A stretch of 64,000 nt of DNA, taken from positions 496,001 to 560,000 of the forward strand of contig NZ_BBXG01000001.1 of NCBI RefSeq assembly GCF_001570605.1. Direction: 5' to 3'. Of this stretch, positions 15,653-23,730 are shown piece by piece. Origin of the DNA: Herbidospora cretacea (lineage in GTDB: Bacteria > Actinomycetota > Actinomycetes > Streptosporangiales > Streptosporangiaceae). Numbering within the stretch: the stretch's first letter is position 1; every line of letters begins with the position of its first letter. Below the pieces are notes generated by a model. It was given only the letters and a program-made list of their open reading frames with translations. It ran no database searches and was not told the origin of the DNA. The translations under genes were made by a program, and so were the position numbers.

Positions 15653-16481
15653 CGACCGCGACCGGGCACCGGGCGTGATGGAGCAGCCCGTGACCGACCG
15701 ACCCGAGGGCGAGGGCGCCGAACGGGTTGAGCCCGCGCGAGCCCACGACCGCCAGGTCCGCCGTGGCGGACTCCCCGCACAGGAGGTTCACCGGGTGGCC
15801 GTAGACGTGGGCGTAGTCGGCCGGCACCTCGGGCCACCGCTCCCGCTGGGCCGTGAACCTCTCCTCCACGTAGGTGGTGCGCTCCTCGTACACGGTGTGG
15901 ATCAGGTTGTCGTACATGGTGCCCACCGACGAGAAGGGCGGCGGCTGCCACGAGAAGACGACCTTGAGCCCGGCGCCGCGCCGCCCGGCTTCGGCGAAGG
16001 CGAAGTCGAGCGCGACGTCCGCCTCCTCGGTTCCGTCGTAACCGACCAGGATCCGCCCGTACGTGACCAGTGCCGGTTCACGCACCACCACGACCGGGCC
16101 GGGCACGTGCCCCGCCAGCCCCTGCCCGACCGACCCGAGGAGCAGACCGGCGAAGCCGCCCATGCCGCGGCTGCCGATCACGATCGCGTCGGCCTTGTCC
16201 GCCTCCTCCTTCAGCCAGGTCACCACGTCACCCGTCGCGGAGTCGGTGGCCGTCTCGATGCCGGGTTCCCGGGCGCGCGCGAGCCGCTCGGCGGTGACCA
16301 GAACCTCCTGGCCGTACGAGTGCTCGATCTCGGTGAGCCGTGTGGGCATGAGGCCCGTCCAGCGTTCCCTGACGTGGACGATGCGCAGAGCGGCGTTCCT
16401 GCGGGCGGCGTCGGCCGCGGCGTACTCCACGGCGGCGAGCGCGGACACGGACCCGTCGACACCGGCGACGATCAAGGTCAT
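15639..16481 (-). CDS. Tandem universal stress protein (two UspA domains)
   Basis: A 280-aa cytoplasmic protein with two UspA folds. Domain 1 runs from VAGVDGSVSALAAVEYA to VIGSRGMGGFAGLLLGSVGQ; domain 2 from ILVGYDGTEEADVALDFA to VVGSRGLNPFGALALGSVGH. Both carry the ATP-binding signature (G-x2-G-x9-GS). Such proteins respond to dormancy and redox stress. ATG 16481 is preferred to ATG 16487 because AAAGGG then sits 6 nt upstream; from 16487 it would directly abut the start. Confidence 0.92.
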   Translation of the reverse strand: MTLIVAGVDGSVSALAAVEYAAADAARRNAALRIVHVRERWTGLMPTRLTEIEHSYGQEVLVTAERLARAREPGIETATDSATGDVVTWLKEEADKADAIVIGSRGMGGFAGLLLGSVGQGLAGHVPGPVVVVREPALVTYGRILVGYDGTEEADVALDFAFAEAGRRGAGLKVVFSWQPPPFSSVGTMYDNLIHTVYEERTTYVEERFTAQRERWPEVPADYAHVYGHPVNLLCGESATADLAVVGSRGLNPFGALALGSVGHGLLHHARCPVAVVTAA

Positions 16482-16647
16482 GTTCATCCCTTTCGATCGG
16501 CCATGACGGCAGTTTATGCGGGGGGCATTTCGGCAGGTGAAAGGGTGTCAGGGCTCTTGCTAACCCCAAGCGGCGGGCGGGAATCCTTCGAGGAATCCCG
16601 GCTGGGCGATGTCGAACCGATGGGTGTCACGGGCCGTTCTCAAGGTC

Positions 16648-17106
16648 ATGTGGCGTCGAATAATGATCGTTCTCATCCTGCTGACCGGCACCCTGGTGAT
16701 CGGCTCAGCCCCGGCCTACGCGTGTGACTGCGTGACCTCGGACGTGCCTGAACGGGTGGGCTACTCGGATCTGGTCATCACCGGGAAGGTCACGGCCTTC
16801 AAGCGCACCAGCGCGACACAGCCGGTGTGGTACACGTTCCGGGTCGACCATGCCTACAAGGGCCGGCCGAAGGTCACCCTGAAGGTGTCGACCTGGGGCG
16901 ACGAAGCGGGGTGCGGCGTGAAGTTCTCGCGCGGCGCGCGGTATCTGGTGTTCGCGCACAAGTTCCAGGGCCGCTTGGGCACCAACCTGTGCGACGGGAA
17001 CATGAAGGTCGCCCAGGGCAAGGGCCCCATCACGGCCGAGGACCTGCCGAAATGGGCCGACCCGAAGACGATCAAACAACTGGGCAAACCACGCAAAGTC
17101 CGCTGA
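16648..17106 (+). CDS. Secreted small protein with a TIMP/netrin-like Cys pattern
   Basis: A 152-aa exported protein. A good signal peptide (MWRRIMIVLILLTGTLVIGS, cleaved after APAYA) leaves a mature protein starting CDCVTSDVPERVGYSDLV. An N-terminal Cys-x-Cys right after cleavage, followed by VITGKV, matches bacterial proteins resembling tissue inhibitors of metalloproteases (NTR/OB fold). Two more Cys follow in DEAGCGVKFS and TNLCDGN, so two disulfides are possible. ATG 16648 is chosen because it gives a normal signal peptide; an ATG at 16609 adds 13 residues. An inhibitor role against secreted metalloproteases is inference. Confidence 0.75.
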   Translation: MWRRIMIVLILLTGTLVIGSAPAYACDCVTSDVPERVGYSDLVITGKVTAFKRTSATQPVWYTFRVDHAYKGRPKVTLKVSTWGDEAGCGVKFSRGARYLVFAHKFQGRLGTNLCDGNMKVAQGKGPITAEDLPKWADPKTIKQLGKPRKVR

Positions 17107-17258
17107 CCACCGCCTCGGTTCGGGCGGGCCGATATGCACAGGGCGCATGCCGCGAATGCTCCGCTGGACACCGCCCCGGCTTGGGCGGCCAATAGGCGCA
17201 GGGTGCATGCCGCGACCTTCGCTGGACACCGCCCCGGTTCGGCGGCCGACCGGGGCGG
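17101..17258. repeat. Three imperfect tandem repeats (about 58-61 bp), each with a GC hairpin
   Basis: Unit 1 (17101-17161) and unit 2 (17162-17219) share GCTGnnCACCGCC, CGG, GGGCGG, CAGGG, GCATGCCGCGA in the same order; unit 3 (17220-17258) is partial. Each unit can fold through its CCGCC...GGCGG arms. The array starts over the last codons of the TIMP-like gene and fills most of the gap before the FnIII-CBM2 gene. Confidence 0.7.
17229..17258. terminator. Strong GC hairpin, probable bidirectional terminator
   Basis: CCGCCCCGGT (17229-17238) pairs perfectly with ACCGGGGCGG (17249-17258) around a 10-nt loop that can itself pair. It lies between two convergent genes. There is no U-run, as is common in high-GC actinobacteria. 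Confidence 0.6.
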
Positions 17259-17370
17259 CTCAAGGTCGGCGCTCGGTCGCTGCGCGTATGTGAGCGCCGT
17301 CGGCGGTGGAGTCGCATCTGCTGCACGCCGCCGCCGACGGGATGACCTGGTGGTTTCTCGCCCTCGGGGC

Positions 17371-18429
17371 CTATGCGACTGTGCAGGTGCTCCCGTTGAC
17401 GGTGAAGGTGGACGGCTTCGGGTTCGTTCCGGTATGGGCTCCGGTGAAGCCGAGGTGGAGGCTGTCGCCTGGGCGGATCTCCGAGTTCCACGGCATGTTC
17501 GCCGCCGTGACGGTCGACCCCGACTGGGTCCAGGTGGCGCTGTATCCCTGGGTCACCTGCTGGCCCGCGTCCGCGAAGGTGAAGCGCAGGGTCCAGGCGG
17601 GGACGGGGGTCGTGCCGGTGTTCTTCAGGACCATCCACGTGCTCATCCCGGTGTCCCAGCCGCTCGTGTTGTAGGTCACCTCACACGTGGGGGTCGGGGT
17701 CGGGCTGGGGGTCGGGAAGCCGGGCCGGGCCAGTACCGGGGTCACCGCCGACGGTCTGCTGACGTTGCCGGCGGCGTCCCTGGCGACGACCGTGTAGTTG
17801 TAGTACTGGCCGGTCACCAGGCCGGTCTCGATGAAGAAGGTCTGGGTGGTGGTCCCGGCCTTGACCCATCCCTGCTGCGGTGACTCCCGGTAGACGTCGT
17901 AGGCGGTCACGCCGACGTTGTCGGTGGAGGCGTTCCAGCAGAAACCGGTGCCGGGGAAGTCGAACACGCAGTTGTCCCGTACGTTCGCCGGCTGCGACGG
18001 CGGGGTCTCGTCCGAGGTCGGCGACGGCGTGGGAGTCGGTGAGGGCTGCATGCCCGTCGTCGCGGTGACCGTGATGAAGTCCGACGGCTCGCTGCGGTTG
18101 CCGGACGCGTCGACGGCCATGACGTACAGGGTGTAGCCGCGGCCCATGACGCCCGTCGTGCCCGCGATGGTGCCGGTCGTCGTGGTGGCCAGCCTGAAGC
18201 CCGTGGCCTCCAGCACGTACAGCTCGTACCTGGCGATGGGGCCCGCGTCGTCCGTCGACGGCTGCCAGCAGATGCTGGCGTAGCCGTACTGCTGACCAGG
18301 GGCGCTGGGCGGCGGACACGACAGGAGCCCTGTCGGGCGCGTCGGAGGTGTGGTGTCCGCGGCGTACGCGGGGAGGGCTGCGGTGAGCGCGAGCAGAGCT
18401 CCGGCGACCAGCGCCAGTCGGGCCTTCAT
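17371..18429 (-). CDS. Secreted FnIII-FnIII-CBM2 protein without a catalytic domain
   Basis: A 352-aa exported protein. Signal peptide MKARLALVAGALLALTAA is followed by two fibronectin type III-like modules (about 30-125 and 145-235; WNASTDNVGVTAYDVYRE is typical) joined by a Pro/Thr linker (PSPTPTPSPTS). A second Pro/Thr linker leads to a C-terminal CBM2 (CEVTYNTSGWDTGMS to GSTCTVA, with the usual terminal Cys pair and exposed Trp residues). CBM2 binds cellulose or chitin. No hydrolase or oxidase motif is present. It could target other enzymes to polysaccharide or act in adhesion. The start at 18429 gives the signal peptide; no strong ribosome-binding site is seen. Confidence 0.88.
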   Translation of the reverse strand: MKARLALVAGALLALTAALPAYAADTTPPTRPTGLLSCPPPSAPGQQYGYASICWQPSTDDAGPIARYELYVLEATGFRLATTTTGTIAGTTGVMGRGYTLYVMAVDASGNRSEPSDFITVTATTGMQPSPTPTPSPTSDETPPSQPANVRDNCVFDFPGTGFCWNASTDNVGVTAYDVYRESPQQGWVKAGTTTQTFFIETGLVTGQYYNYTVVARDAAGNVSRPSAVTPVLARPGFPTPSPTPTPTCEVTYNTSGWDTGMSTWMVLKNTGTTPVPAWTLRFTFADAGQQVTQGYSATWTQSGSTVTAANMPWNSEIRPGDSLHLGFTGAHTGTNPKPSTFTVNGSTCTVA

Positions 18430-18522
18430 GACCAGGATGCTGAAGGGCGACGGTGATCGCGACAACCATCGGTCGCGCGATCCGGTGCTCGTGCAGTTCA
18501 ACCGGTGGGCCCGCTGAACCTT

Positions 18523-19338
18523 TCAGAGGCCGAACTGCTGGGTGATGCCGCCGATGAAGGTGGCGTCGTCGCTGGCGGCGCGGGCGGCGAGCAGGCCGGC
18601 GGCGTACGGGCCCGAGGTGTAGCGGAGCCGGTCGGTGCCGTCGGTCACCGCCTGGTAGACGGTCTCGGCGACGACTTCGGGTTCGTCGCCCCCGGTGCTC
18701 ATCTGTCCCTGCGCGGCGAAGAACGCTCCGACGAGCTTCTGGTACTCGGTGAGGGTCTCGTCGTTGGTGAAGTCGAACGAGCGGCCGCCGAAGTCGGTGT
18801 TGACGAAGCCCGGCTCGACGATCTTGACCTTGACGCCGATCGCCGCGAGTTCGTAGTGGAGGGCCTCGCTCAGTCCTTCGACGGCGAACTTGGTGCCGTG
18901 GTAGAGCGTGCCGAGCGGGAAGGTGACCTTGCCGCCGATGGAGGAGATGTTGACGACGGTGCCGCCGCCGTTGGCGCGCAGGTGCGGCAGGACGGCCTTG
19001 GTCGTCTCCAGCAGGCCCAGGACGTTGACGTCGAACTGGCGGCGGATCTTGTCCGTCGGGGTCGCCTCCAGCAGGCCGTAGGCGCCGTATCCCGCGTTGT
19101 TGAGCAGGACGTCGATCCGGCCGAACCGCTCCAGCCCGGCCTCGACGGCCGCGGTGATCGACGAGGGGTCCTGCACGTCGAGCCGGGTCACGAGCACGTT
19201 GTCCAGCGCGGTCAGCTCGGTCTCGTTCTCGGGACGGCGCATCGTGGCGATGACGTTCCAGCCCTGCCGGTGGAAGTGCCTGGCGGTCGCCCGGCCGATG
19301 CCGCTGGAGCTTCCGGTGATGAGGATCGTGCTGGTCAT
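18523..19338 (-). CDS. Short-chain dehydrogenase/reductase (SDR)
   Basis: A 271-aa oxidoreductase. The cofactor motif ILITGSSSGIGRATARHF is at the N-terminus, NNAGYGAYG follows at about 80, then NISSIGGKV and the catalytic YHGTKFAVEGLSEAL (Tyr-x3-Lys). It is a classical SDR, probably NADP-preferring because basic residues follow the first strand (MRRPE). Start ATG 19338 has GGAGACC upstream. It is divergent from an AraC regulator, the probable controller. Substrate unknown. Confidence 0.92.
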   Translation of the reverse strand: MTSTILITGSSSGIGRATARHFHRQGWNVIATMRRPENETELTALDNVLVTRLDVQDPSSITAAVEAGLERFGRIDVLLNNAGYGAYGLLEATPTDKIRRQFDVNVLGLLETTKAVLPHLRANGGGTVVNISSIGGKVTFPLGTLYHGTKFAVEGLSEALHYELAAIGVKVKIVEPGFVNTDFGGRSFDFTNDETLTEYQKLVGAFFAAQGQMSTGGDEPEVVAETVYQAVTDGTDRLRYTSGPYAAGLLAARAASDDATFIGGITQQFGL

Positions 19339-19519
19339 GGTGGTCTCCGTGTGTCGATGCGTCCACCGCCTCGGTGGCGATGTCCGCAACGTTAGGCGCG
19401 GAGGCGCGTCAGCGGACTAGCGGATGACGCCCTTCTGCTTGCCGTTCGCGCCAACCGAAGCTGGCGTCTTCTGCGAGTGGCGTGGCGTCTCCGGCATGCG
19501 GCCCGTCGGCGCGGAGACC

Positions 19520-19525
19520 TAGCAT
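19520..19525 (+). promoter_or_regulatory. -10 element of the AraC-type gene
   Basis: TAGCAT ends 6 nt before ATG 19532. A GGAGGG directly abuts the start and would be too close to act as a normal Shine-Dalgarno, so the transcript is probably leaderless. Confidence 0.4.
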
Positions 19526-19531
19526 GGAGGG

Positions 19532-20527
19532 ATGGCGTCAGAGCGGTTCACCCTCGACCCCGGCACCCGCGCGCTCCTGCACGACCTCGGGATCTCCGTC
19601 GCCCGGGTGCTGCGCCGGGCGCAACTGCCCGCCGGCGTCTTCGCGCAGGGACCGGTCACGATGACGGTCGAGGAGTACTACCGGTTCTGGGACGCCGTCG
19701 ACGCCGAGGCCGCCGACCCCGACCTGGCCGCCAGGATCGGGCGCACCATAGCGGTCGAGTCGTTCAACCCCCCGATCTTCGCGGCGCTGTGCAGCGCGAA
19801 CCTGCGCACCGCCGCCGAACGCATCGCCGCCTTCAAGCCGCTCATCGGCCCGGTGCACCTCGACGTCACCGCCGGCGAGGGCGGACTGGTGATCCGGTTC
19901 CGCTGGCCCGGCGGCCCGCCGCCACCGAGGCTGCTGGTCGCCGGCGAGTTCGCGTTCTGGGTGGCGCTGGCCCGCATCGGCACACGGCTCGACGTCTACC
20001 CGACCCGGGTCGCGATGCGCGGGGCTCCACCGCCTTCCGCCGAGCTGACCTCCTACTTCGGCACGCCAATCCGCGAGGCCGAGACCGACAGCGTGACCTT
20101 CTCCGCCGTGGACGCCTCCCGCCCGTTCCTGACCGAGGACGAGTCCATGTGGACCTTCTTCGCCCCGGAACTGCGCCGCCGCCTGTCCGAGCTGGAGGCG
20201 TCCGCCACCACGGCCGACCGCGTCCGCGCGGCCCTCCACGAGCGCCTGCCTGCGGGCGAGAGCTCGATCGACGCCGTCGCCGCCCAGCTCATGCTCAGCC
20301 CGCGCACGATCCAGCGGCAGCTCCAGACGGAAGGCACCAGCTACCAGGCCGTCCTCAGCGACACCAGGGAGAAGCTGGCCCGCCGCTACCTGGCCGACCG
20401 CTCGCTCACCACATCGCAGATCGCCTACCTTCTGGCCTACGACGACGCCAACTCCTTCTACCGCGCCTTCCGCCGCTGGACCGGACTCACCCCCGACACC
20501 GCCCGGACCCGGGACGCAGGAGTCTGA
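19532..20527 (+). CDS. AraC-family transcriptional regulator (Arabinose_bd N-terminal type)
   Basis: A 331-aa regulator. The N-terminal 200 residues match the OruR/ArgR-like Arabinose_bd module (FTLDPGTRALLHDLGISVAR, YYRFWDAVD, AESFNPP-like VESFNPPIFAALCSANL). The C-terminal AraC double helix-turn-helix reads SIDAVAAQLMLSPRTIQRQL, then ARRYLADRSLTTSQIAYLLA and DDANSFYRAFRRWTGLTP. It is divergent from the SDR gene (193-nt gap) and probably activates it. Confidence 0.92.
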   Translation: MASERFTLDPGTRALLHDLGISVARVLRRAQLPAGVFAQGPVTMTVEEYYRFWDAVDAEAADPDLAARIGRTIAVESFNPPIFAALCSANLRTAAERIAAFKPLIGPVHLDVTAGEGGLVIRFRWPGGPPPPRLLVAGEFAFWVALARIGTRLDVYPTRVAMRGAPPPSAELTSYFGTPIREAETDSVTFSAVDASRPFLTEDESMWTFFAPELRRRLSELEASATTADRVRAALHERLPAGESSIDAVAAQLMLSPRTIQRQLQTEGTSYQAVLSDTREKLARRYLADRSLTTSQIAYLLAYDDANSFYRAFRRWTGLTPDTARTRDAGV

Positions 20528-20547
20528 CCGCCGACCCGAGCACACTC

Positions 20548-20575
20548 CGCCACGGCACCAGTGCCCAAGGTGGCG
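20548..20575. terminator. Hairpin between convergent AraC and GNAT genes
   Basis: Outer arms CGCCAC (20548-20553) and GTGGCG (20570-20575) enclose an inner GGCAC-CA-GTGCC stem (20554-20565). It lies 21 nt past the AraC stop and 12 nt past the GNAT stop, so it can serve both genes. Confidence 0.55.
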
Positions 20576-20586
20576 TCGTATGCCGG

Positions 20587-21054
20587 TCAGAGGGGCAGCC
20601 GCAGGACGCGTTCGCCCTCGTGGTCGGCGCCGGTGTCCTGGAAGCCCAGGCGCAGGTAGAAGCCCATCGGGGAGCCGGTCTCGCCGGGGTGCACGCTGGT
20701 GAGGAGTTCCGTGGCGCCGGGGCGGGTGCTCAGGTAGCCGCCCAGCGCGGCCAGCGCGGCCCGGCCGTACCCGCGCCTCTGATGTTCGGCGTCTACGAGC
20801 AGGCGCCACAGGAAGTACGGGCCGAGGATCCCCGGGTCGCCCGGTGGGACGTTGTCACTGATCATGAGGAAGCCGACCGGTGTCTCGTCGGCGTAGATCG
20901 CCCAGTGACGCGGCATCGCCTCCGGGTATCGCTCGGCGTCGGCTAAGGAGTCGGCGACACTCGCCACGTACTCCTCCTGCGCGGGAGCGACCCGCAAGGC
21001 CGTCACCTCGGCGCGGTTGTCATCGGTGACGGGACGGAGCGTGACGTCGGCCAT
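20587..21054 (-). CDS. GNAT-family N-acetyltransferase
   Basis: A 155-aa acetyltransferase. The fold is seen in VTLRPVTDDNRAEVTALRVA, HWAIYADETPVGFLMISD, the acetyl-CoA loop LLVDAEHQRRGYGRAALAAL (Q/RxxGxG/A), and YLRLGFQDTG near the end. It resembles the BltD/SpeG-like subgroup that acts on polyamines, but the substrate is only a guess. ATG 21054 follows CATGAT by 7 nt (possible leaderless); ATG 21066 is the alternative, 4 codons longer. It is convergent with the AraC gene. Confidence 0.87.
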   Translation of the reverse strand: MADVTLRPVTDDNRAEVTALRVAPAQEEYVASVADSLADAERYPEAMPRHWAIYADETPVGFLMISDNVPPGDPGILGPYFLWRLLVDAEHQRRGYGRAALAALGGYLSTRPGATELLTSVHPGETGSPMGFYLRLGFQDTGADHEGERVLRLPL

Positions 21055-21168
21055 GAGGGGGATCATGCCACGAGGTGCGCGGGTGACCCATCGTGTGAGG
21101 CCTCCAAACGAGCGAGCGAACAGCGGCTTCCTGACTCCGCTATGACCCGACGTGAGCTTCTGACGGGA

Positions 21169-23493
21169 CTACTTAAACCACCGATCGTGCTGATACTTGG
21201 CCGCCTCAGGTCCGTCGAGTTCGTGTGTCGTGTTGTTGAGCCGCACAAGGAACACCGGTCCCTTCGCACCGCTTTTGGTCTTGTTCGTATAGACCGGACT
21301 TGAGGCTGGTGCGACGTCGATCCGGGCGACCGTGTGGTCGTCGATGGCGCCGAACGCGACGGTCGTGTTGGCCGTCACGGCCTTCCCGAAAATCTGGATG
21401 AGCAGCCCAGTCAGCCACTGCTCCCACGCGTCGGTGTTCTTCTTAGAGAAGACGGTCAGATCCTCCTCCAGGCCCAGCACCGACCCGTCGTCCTGGACGC
21501 CGACGAGCAGCGTCCCGCCGTGGCCGTTCATGAAGCCGGCGATCGTCTTGATCACCGCCCATTCCATGGCCCAGTCCTTCAGCCCGGTGTCCAGGTTCTT
21601 GCGGCCGGTCGACTTGAACTCGACGACCTTGCTCTCCCCGGCCTTGATCAGCGATTGGATACCGCGCGCCAGGGAGGCGCCGCCGAGCTGCCCGGCGAAA
21701 GGGCTGCCCTGACCTTCGCTCCGGTTCACCGGCCGACCGGTCGCGTCTTCGATCTGGCGGATCAGGCGTTCGTAACGCGCGTCGAAGACGGCCGCGAAAT
21801 CGTCTTGGCGGAGGGCGACCGGGTCGATGTCGTGGCTGGTGATGATCGCGTCGAGGTCCTGGGCGTCGACAGGTACGCCGGTCTCGATCGCGGTCAGGTA
21901 CTTGCTCGGTGCGTTCGTGCCGATGTATCCCCAGGTCTGCCCGTCGATGGCGGTCTTGTTGACGATGCAGTTGGCGTAGCCGGCGTCGATGCCGTTCGCC
22001 GTGCACCACTTCTGCGGGAAGACGTGCCGGATGTCGATCGAGTCGGCCGCATACGCCTTCGCATCGATCGTCTCGCCGGTACGGAAGTCGCGACCGCCGC
22101 GCTTCATCATGAGGGCGTAGAGACCTTTGTAGGCGGCACTGTTGCGGGTGCGCAGCCCCAGCAAACGTTCGGCCTGGAACTGCGACTCGTGAACTGTGCG
22201 CGGTTCCTCGCCGTCATCGTTGATCCAAGCGAGCACATCCTGCAGATCATAGGCAAAGCGGGTCTCGGTGCTACCTCCATAAAGCTCACCGAACACGCCA
22301 CACCAGAACCACTGACGTAGTTTCGCGCTCGGAACCGGAGTGAACGCGGCCTCGCCGAGCAAGGTGAGAATCGCCGTTAGAGGGACGAGCTGGGTGCTGT
22401 AGGGGAGATCACGCGCCCGGAAAATACGCTCCTTGTGGAAGAACCGCACGACCCCCTTCAGCGTCTCGGTGACGTCATCGGCCCAGCGGCGGTATTCGCT
22501 CAGCGGAAGCGACAACATGTCGCGGCGCTTGGCGGACACCGCAGAGCTACGGTCACGCCCCCGGGTGCGCTCCTCCCAGCGGCTACGGGTCCAGAGCAGT
22601 GTGACGATCTGCAAGAACGTCGTGGCGTCCAGGTCCACGAGCAGCGGCTCGTCCGCCCAGGTCGCCTGCCGGCGCTCCCAGTCGTCGCGCAACTTGAAGT
22701 TCTCCGCGGCATAAGTCGCCGTAAGCAGCTCGAAGACCGTCAGCTCGACGCCGCCGGTGTTCACCTTCTCGAACACCTGGCAGACGGCTTCTTTGGTCGT
22801 CTGCTGGTGAAGTGCGATCCGTGGAACGCTGTACTGCAGGAACGGCAGGATCAGCGCCTCCTGGAATCTCTGCCAGATCATCACCTGCTCCTGCGCCGGT
22901 CCTGCCATCAGATGGGCGATCTGCCAGCTGGTGGTGGCAGCAGGGTCGAGAACGATGTCGAGCGGGAAGAGGCCAGACTTACCGGCCCGCACCTGTGTCT
23001 CCGTTGTGGAGGCGTCGAGAATGACCTCACCACGAGCGTTCAACCTCCGCTTGTCCATCGGTAACGACAGGATTGCGTCATTCCGGTCCGAGTCCGGGGT
23101 GATGCACGCGTCGATGTCGGCGAAGTACCAGCGCTCGATGTCGTTCTTCCGGGTGTCCCGGGTCGGGACCGGTTTCCCCGAACGCAGCGCCAGGTAGAGC
23201 GAGGTCGTACGCTGCTGCCCGTCGAGCAGTAGGTACTTGGGCTCGCTCACCGCAAGCATTTTCGGTACACCTTCGAGCGGCCGGGGCTGAAATCGCACGT
23301 CGGCGTTTCCGGTTTCCAGCGTCATCACGGCACCGATCGGGAACGAGCGGGAAACCGACGCCAGCAAACTCACGATGTGGTCGTCGTCCCAAACCCATCC
23401 GCGCTGGAAATCGGGCAGCTGTAACACGCCCTGATGTGCTTGGCCGAGAAGGTCTGCCAGCGGAATGTCGCCACTGTCGAACGTCTTCGCCAT
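21169..23493 (-). CDS. DUF262 (GmrSD/ParB-like) - HNH - AlbA_2 (Schlafen-like) fusion, candidate phage-defence nuclease
   Basis: A 774-aa multidomain protein. Residues 10-260 are DUF262: PDFQRGWVW (27-35), DGQQRTTSL (91-99) and FEKVNTGGVELTVFELLTA (241-259), the ParB/Srx-like NTP-using domain of GmrS. A helical middle leads to an HNH-like segment: SIDIRHVFPQKW (His 490) with Asn 508 and Asn 512 in YANCIVNKTAI and a late APSKYL. Residues about 617-755 are an AlbA_2/Schlafen-type domain (ESKVVEFKS, IAGFMNGHGGTLLVGVQDDG). DUF262-HNH proteins are type IV restriction or BREX/Ssp-associated nucleases; AlbA_2 binds nucleic acid. ATG 23493 has GGAGAGG upstream. Hand-counted GC is lower than in its neighbours. 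It stands alone, with no methylase beside it. Confidence 0.85.
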   Translation of the reverse strand: MAKTFDSGDIPLADLLGQAHQGVLQLPDFQRGWVWDDDHIVSLLASVSRSFPIGAVMTLETGNADVRFQPRPLEGVPKMLAVSEPKYLLLDGQQRTTSLYLALRSGKPVPTRDTRKNDIERWYFADIDACITPDSDRNDAILSLPMDKRRLNARGEVILDASTTETQVRAGKSGLFPLDIVLDPAATTSWQIAHLMAGPAQEQVMIWQRFQEALILPFLQYSVPRIALHQQTTKEAVCQVFEKVNTGGVELTVFELLTATYAAENFKLRDDWERRQATWADEPLLVDLDATTFLQIVTLLWTRSRWEERTRGRDRSSAVSAKRRDMLSLPLSEYRRWADDVTETLKGVVRFFHKERIFRARDLPYSTQLVPLTAILTLLGEAAFTPVPSAKLRQWFWCGVFGELYGGSTETRFAYDLQDVLAWINDDGEEPRTVHESQFQAERLLGLRTRNSAAYKGLYALMMKRGGRDFRTGETIDAKAYAADSIDIRHVFPQKWCTANGIDAGYANCIVNKTAIDGQTWGYIGTNAPSKYLTAIETGVPVDAQDLDAIITSHDIDPVALRQDDFAAVFDARYERLIRQIEDATGRPVNRSEGQGSPFAGQLGGASLARGIQSLIKAGESKVVEFKSTGRKNLDTGLKDWAMEWAVIKTIAGFMNGHGGTLLVGVQDDGSVLGLEEDLTVFSKKNTDAWEQWLTGLLIQIFGKAVTANTTVAFGAIDDHTVARIDVAPASSPVYTNKTKSGAKGPVFLVRLNNTTHELDGPEAAKYQHDRWFK

Positions 23494-23653
23494 TCCGGAT
23501 CCCTCTCCATTGACGCGCCTCGCGACAGGGTAGAGGAAAGCGCCCATGTGGATGGCGCAATGAAGAATGTCCGAAGAGCCATTCCTGCATGCGGGATGCG
23601 CTTGCCAGACAGCATCTTAGACGTGGACCGGGAACACCTGCCCGCCGCGGGCG

Positions 23654-23690
23654 GTCCGGCCAGACCAGTACTTGGGCGGCCTGGCCGGAC
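23654..23690. terminator. 10-bp-stem hairpin downstream of the AAC(3)-like gene
   Basis: GTCCGGCCAG (23654-23663) and CTGGCCGGAC (23681-23690) are perfectly complementary with a 17-nt loop. It lies about 40 nt past the AAC(3) stop on the minus strand. The rest of the 237-nt gap 23494-23730 shows no convincing gene. Confidence 0.5.
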
Positions 23691-23730
23691 AGGGGGAGTA
23701 CGGCTGCGAGCAGCTCATCCGGGCCTGGAT

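Noticed and set aside
17101-17258. CRISPR array
   Set aside because: Units are imperfect, about 60 bp, contiguous without unique spacers and lack cas genes nearby.
23494-23730. Additional gene between the DUF262 fusion and the AAC(3)-like gene
   Set aside because: Open frames here overlap the flanking genes and lack starts with ribosome-binding sites or protein-like composition; a hairpin is the only clear element.
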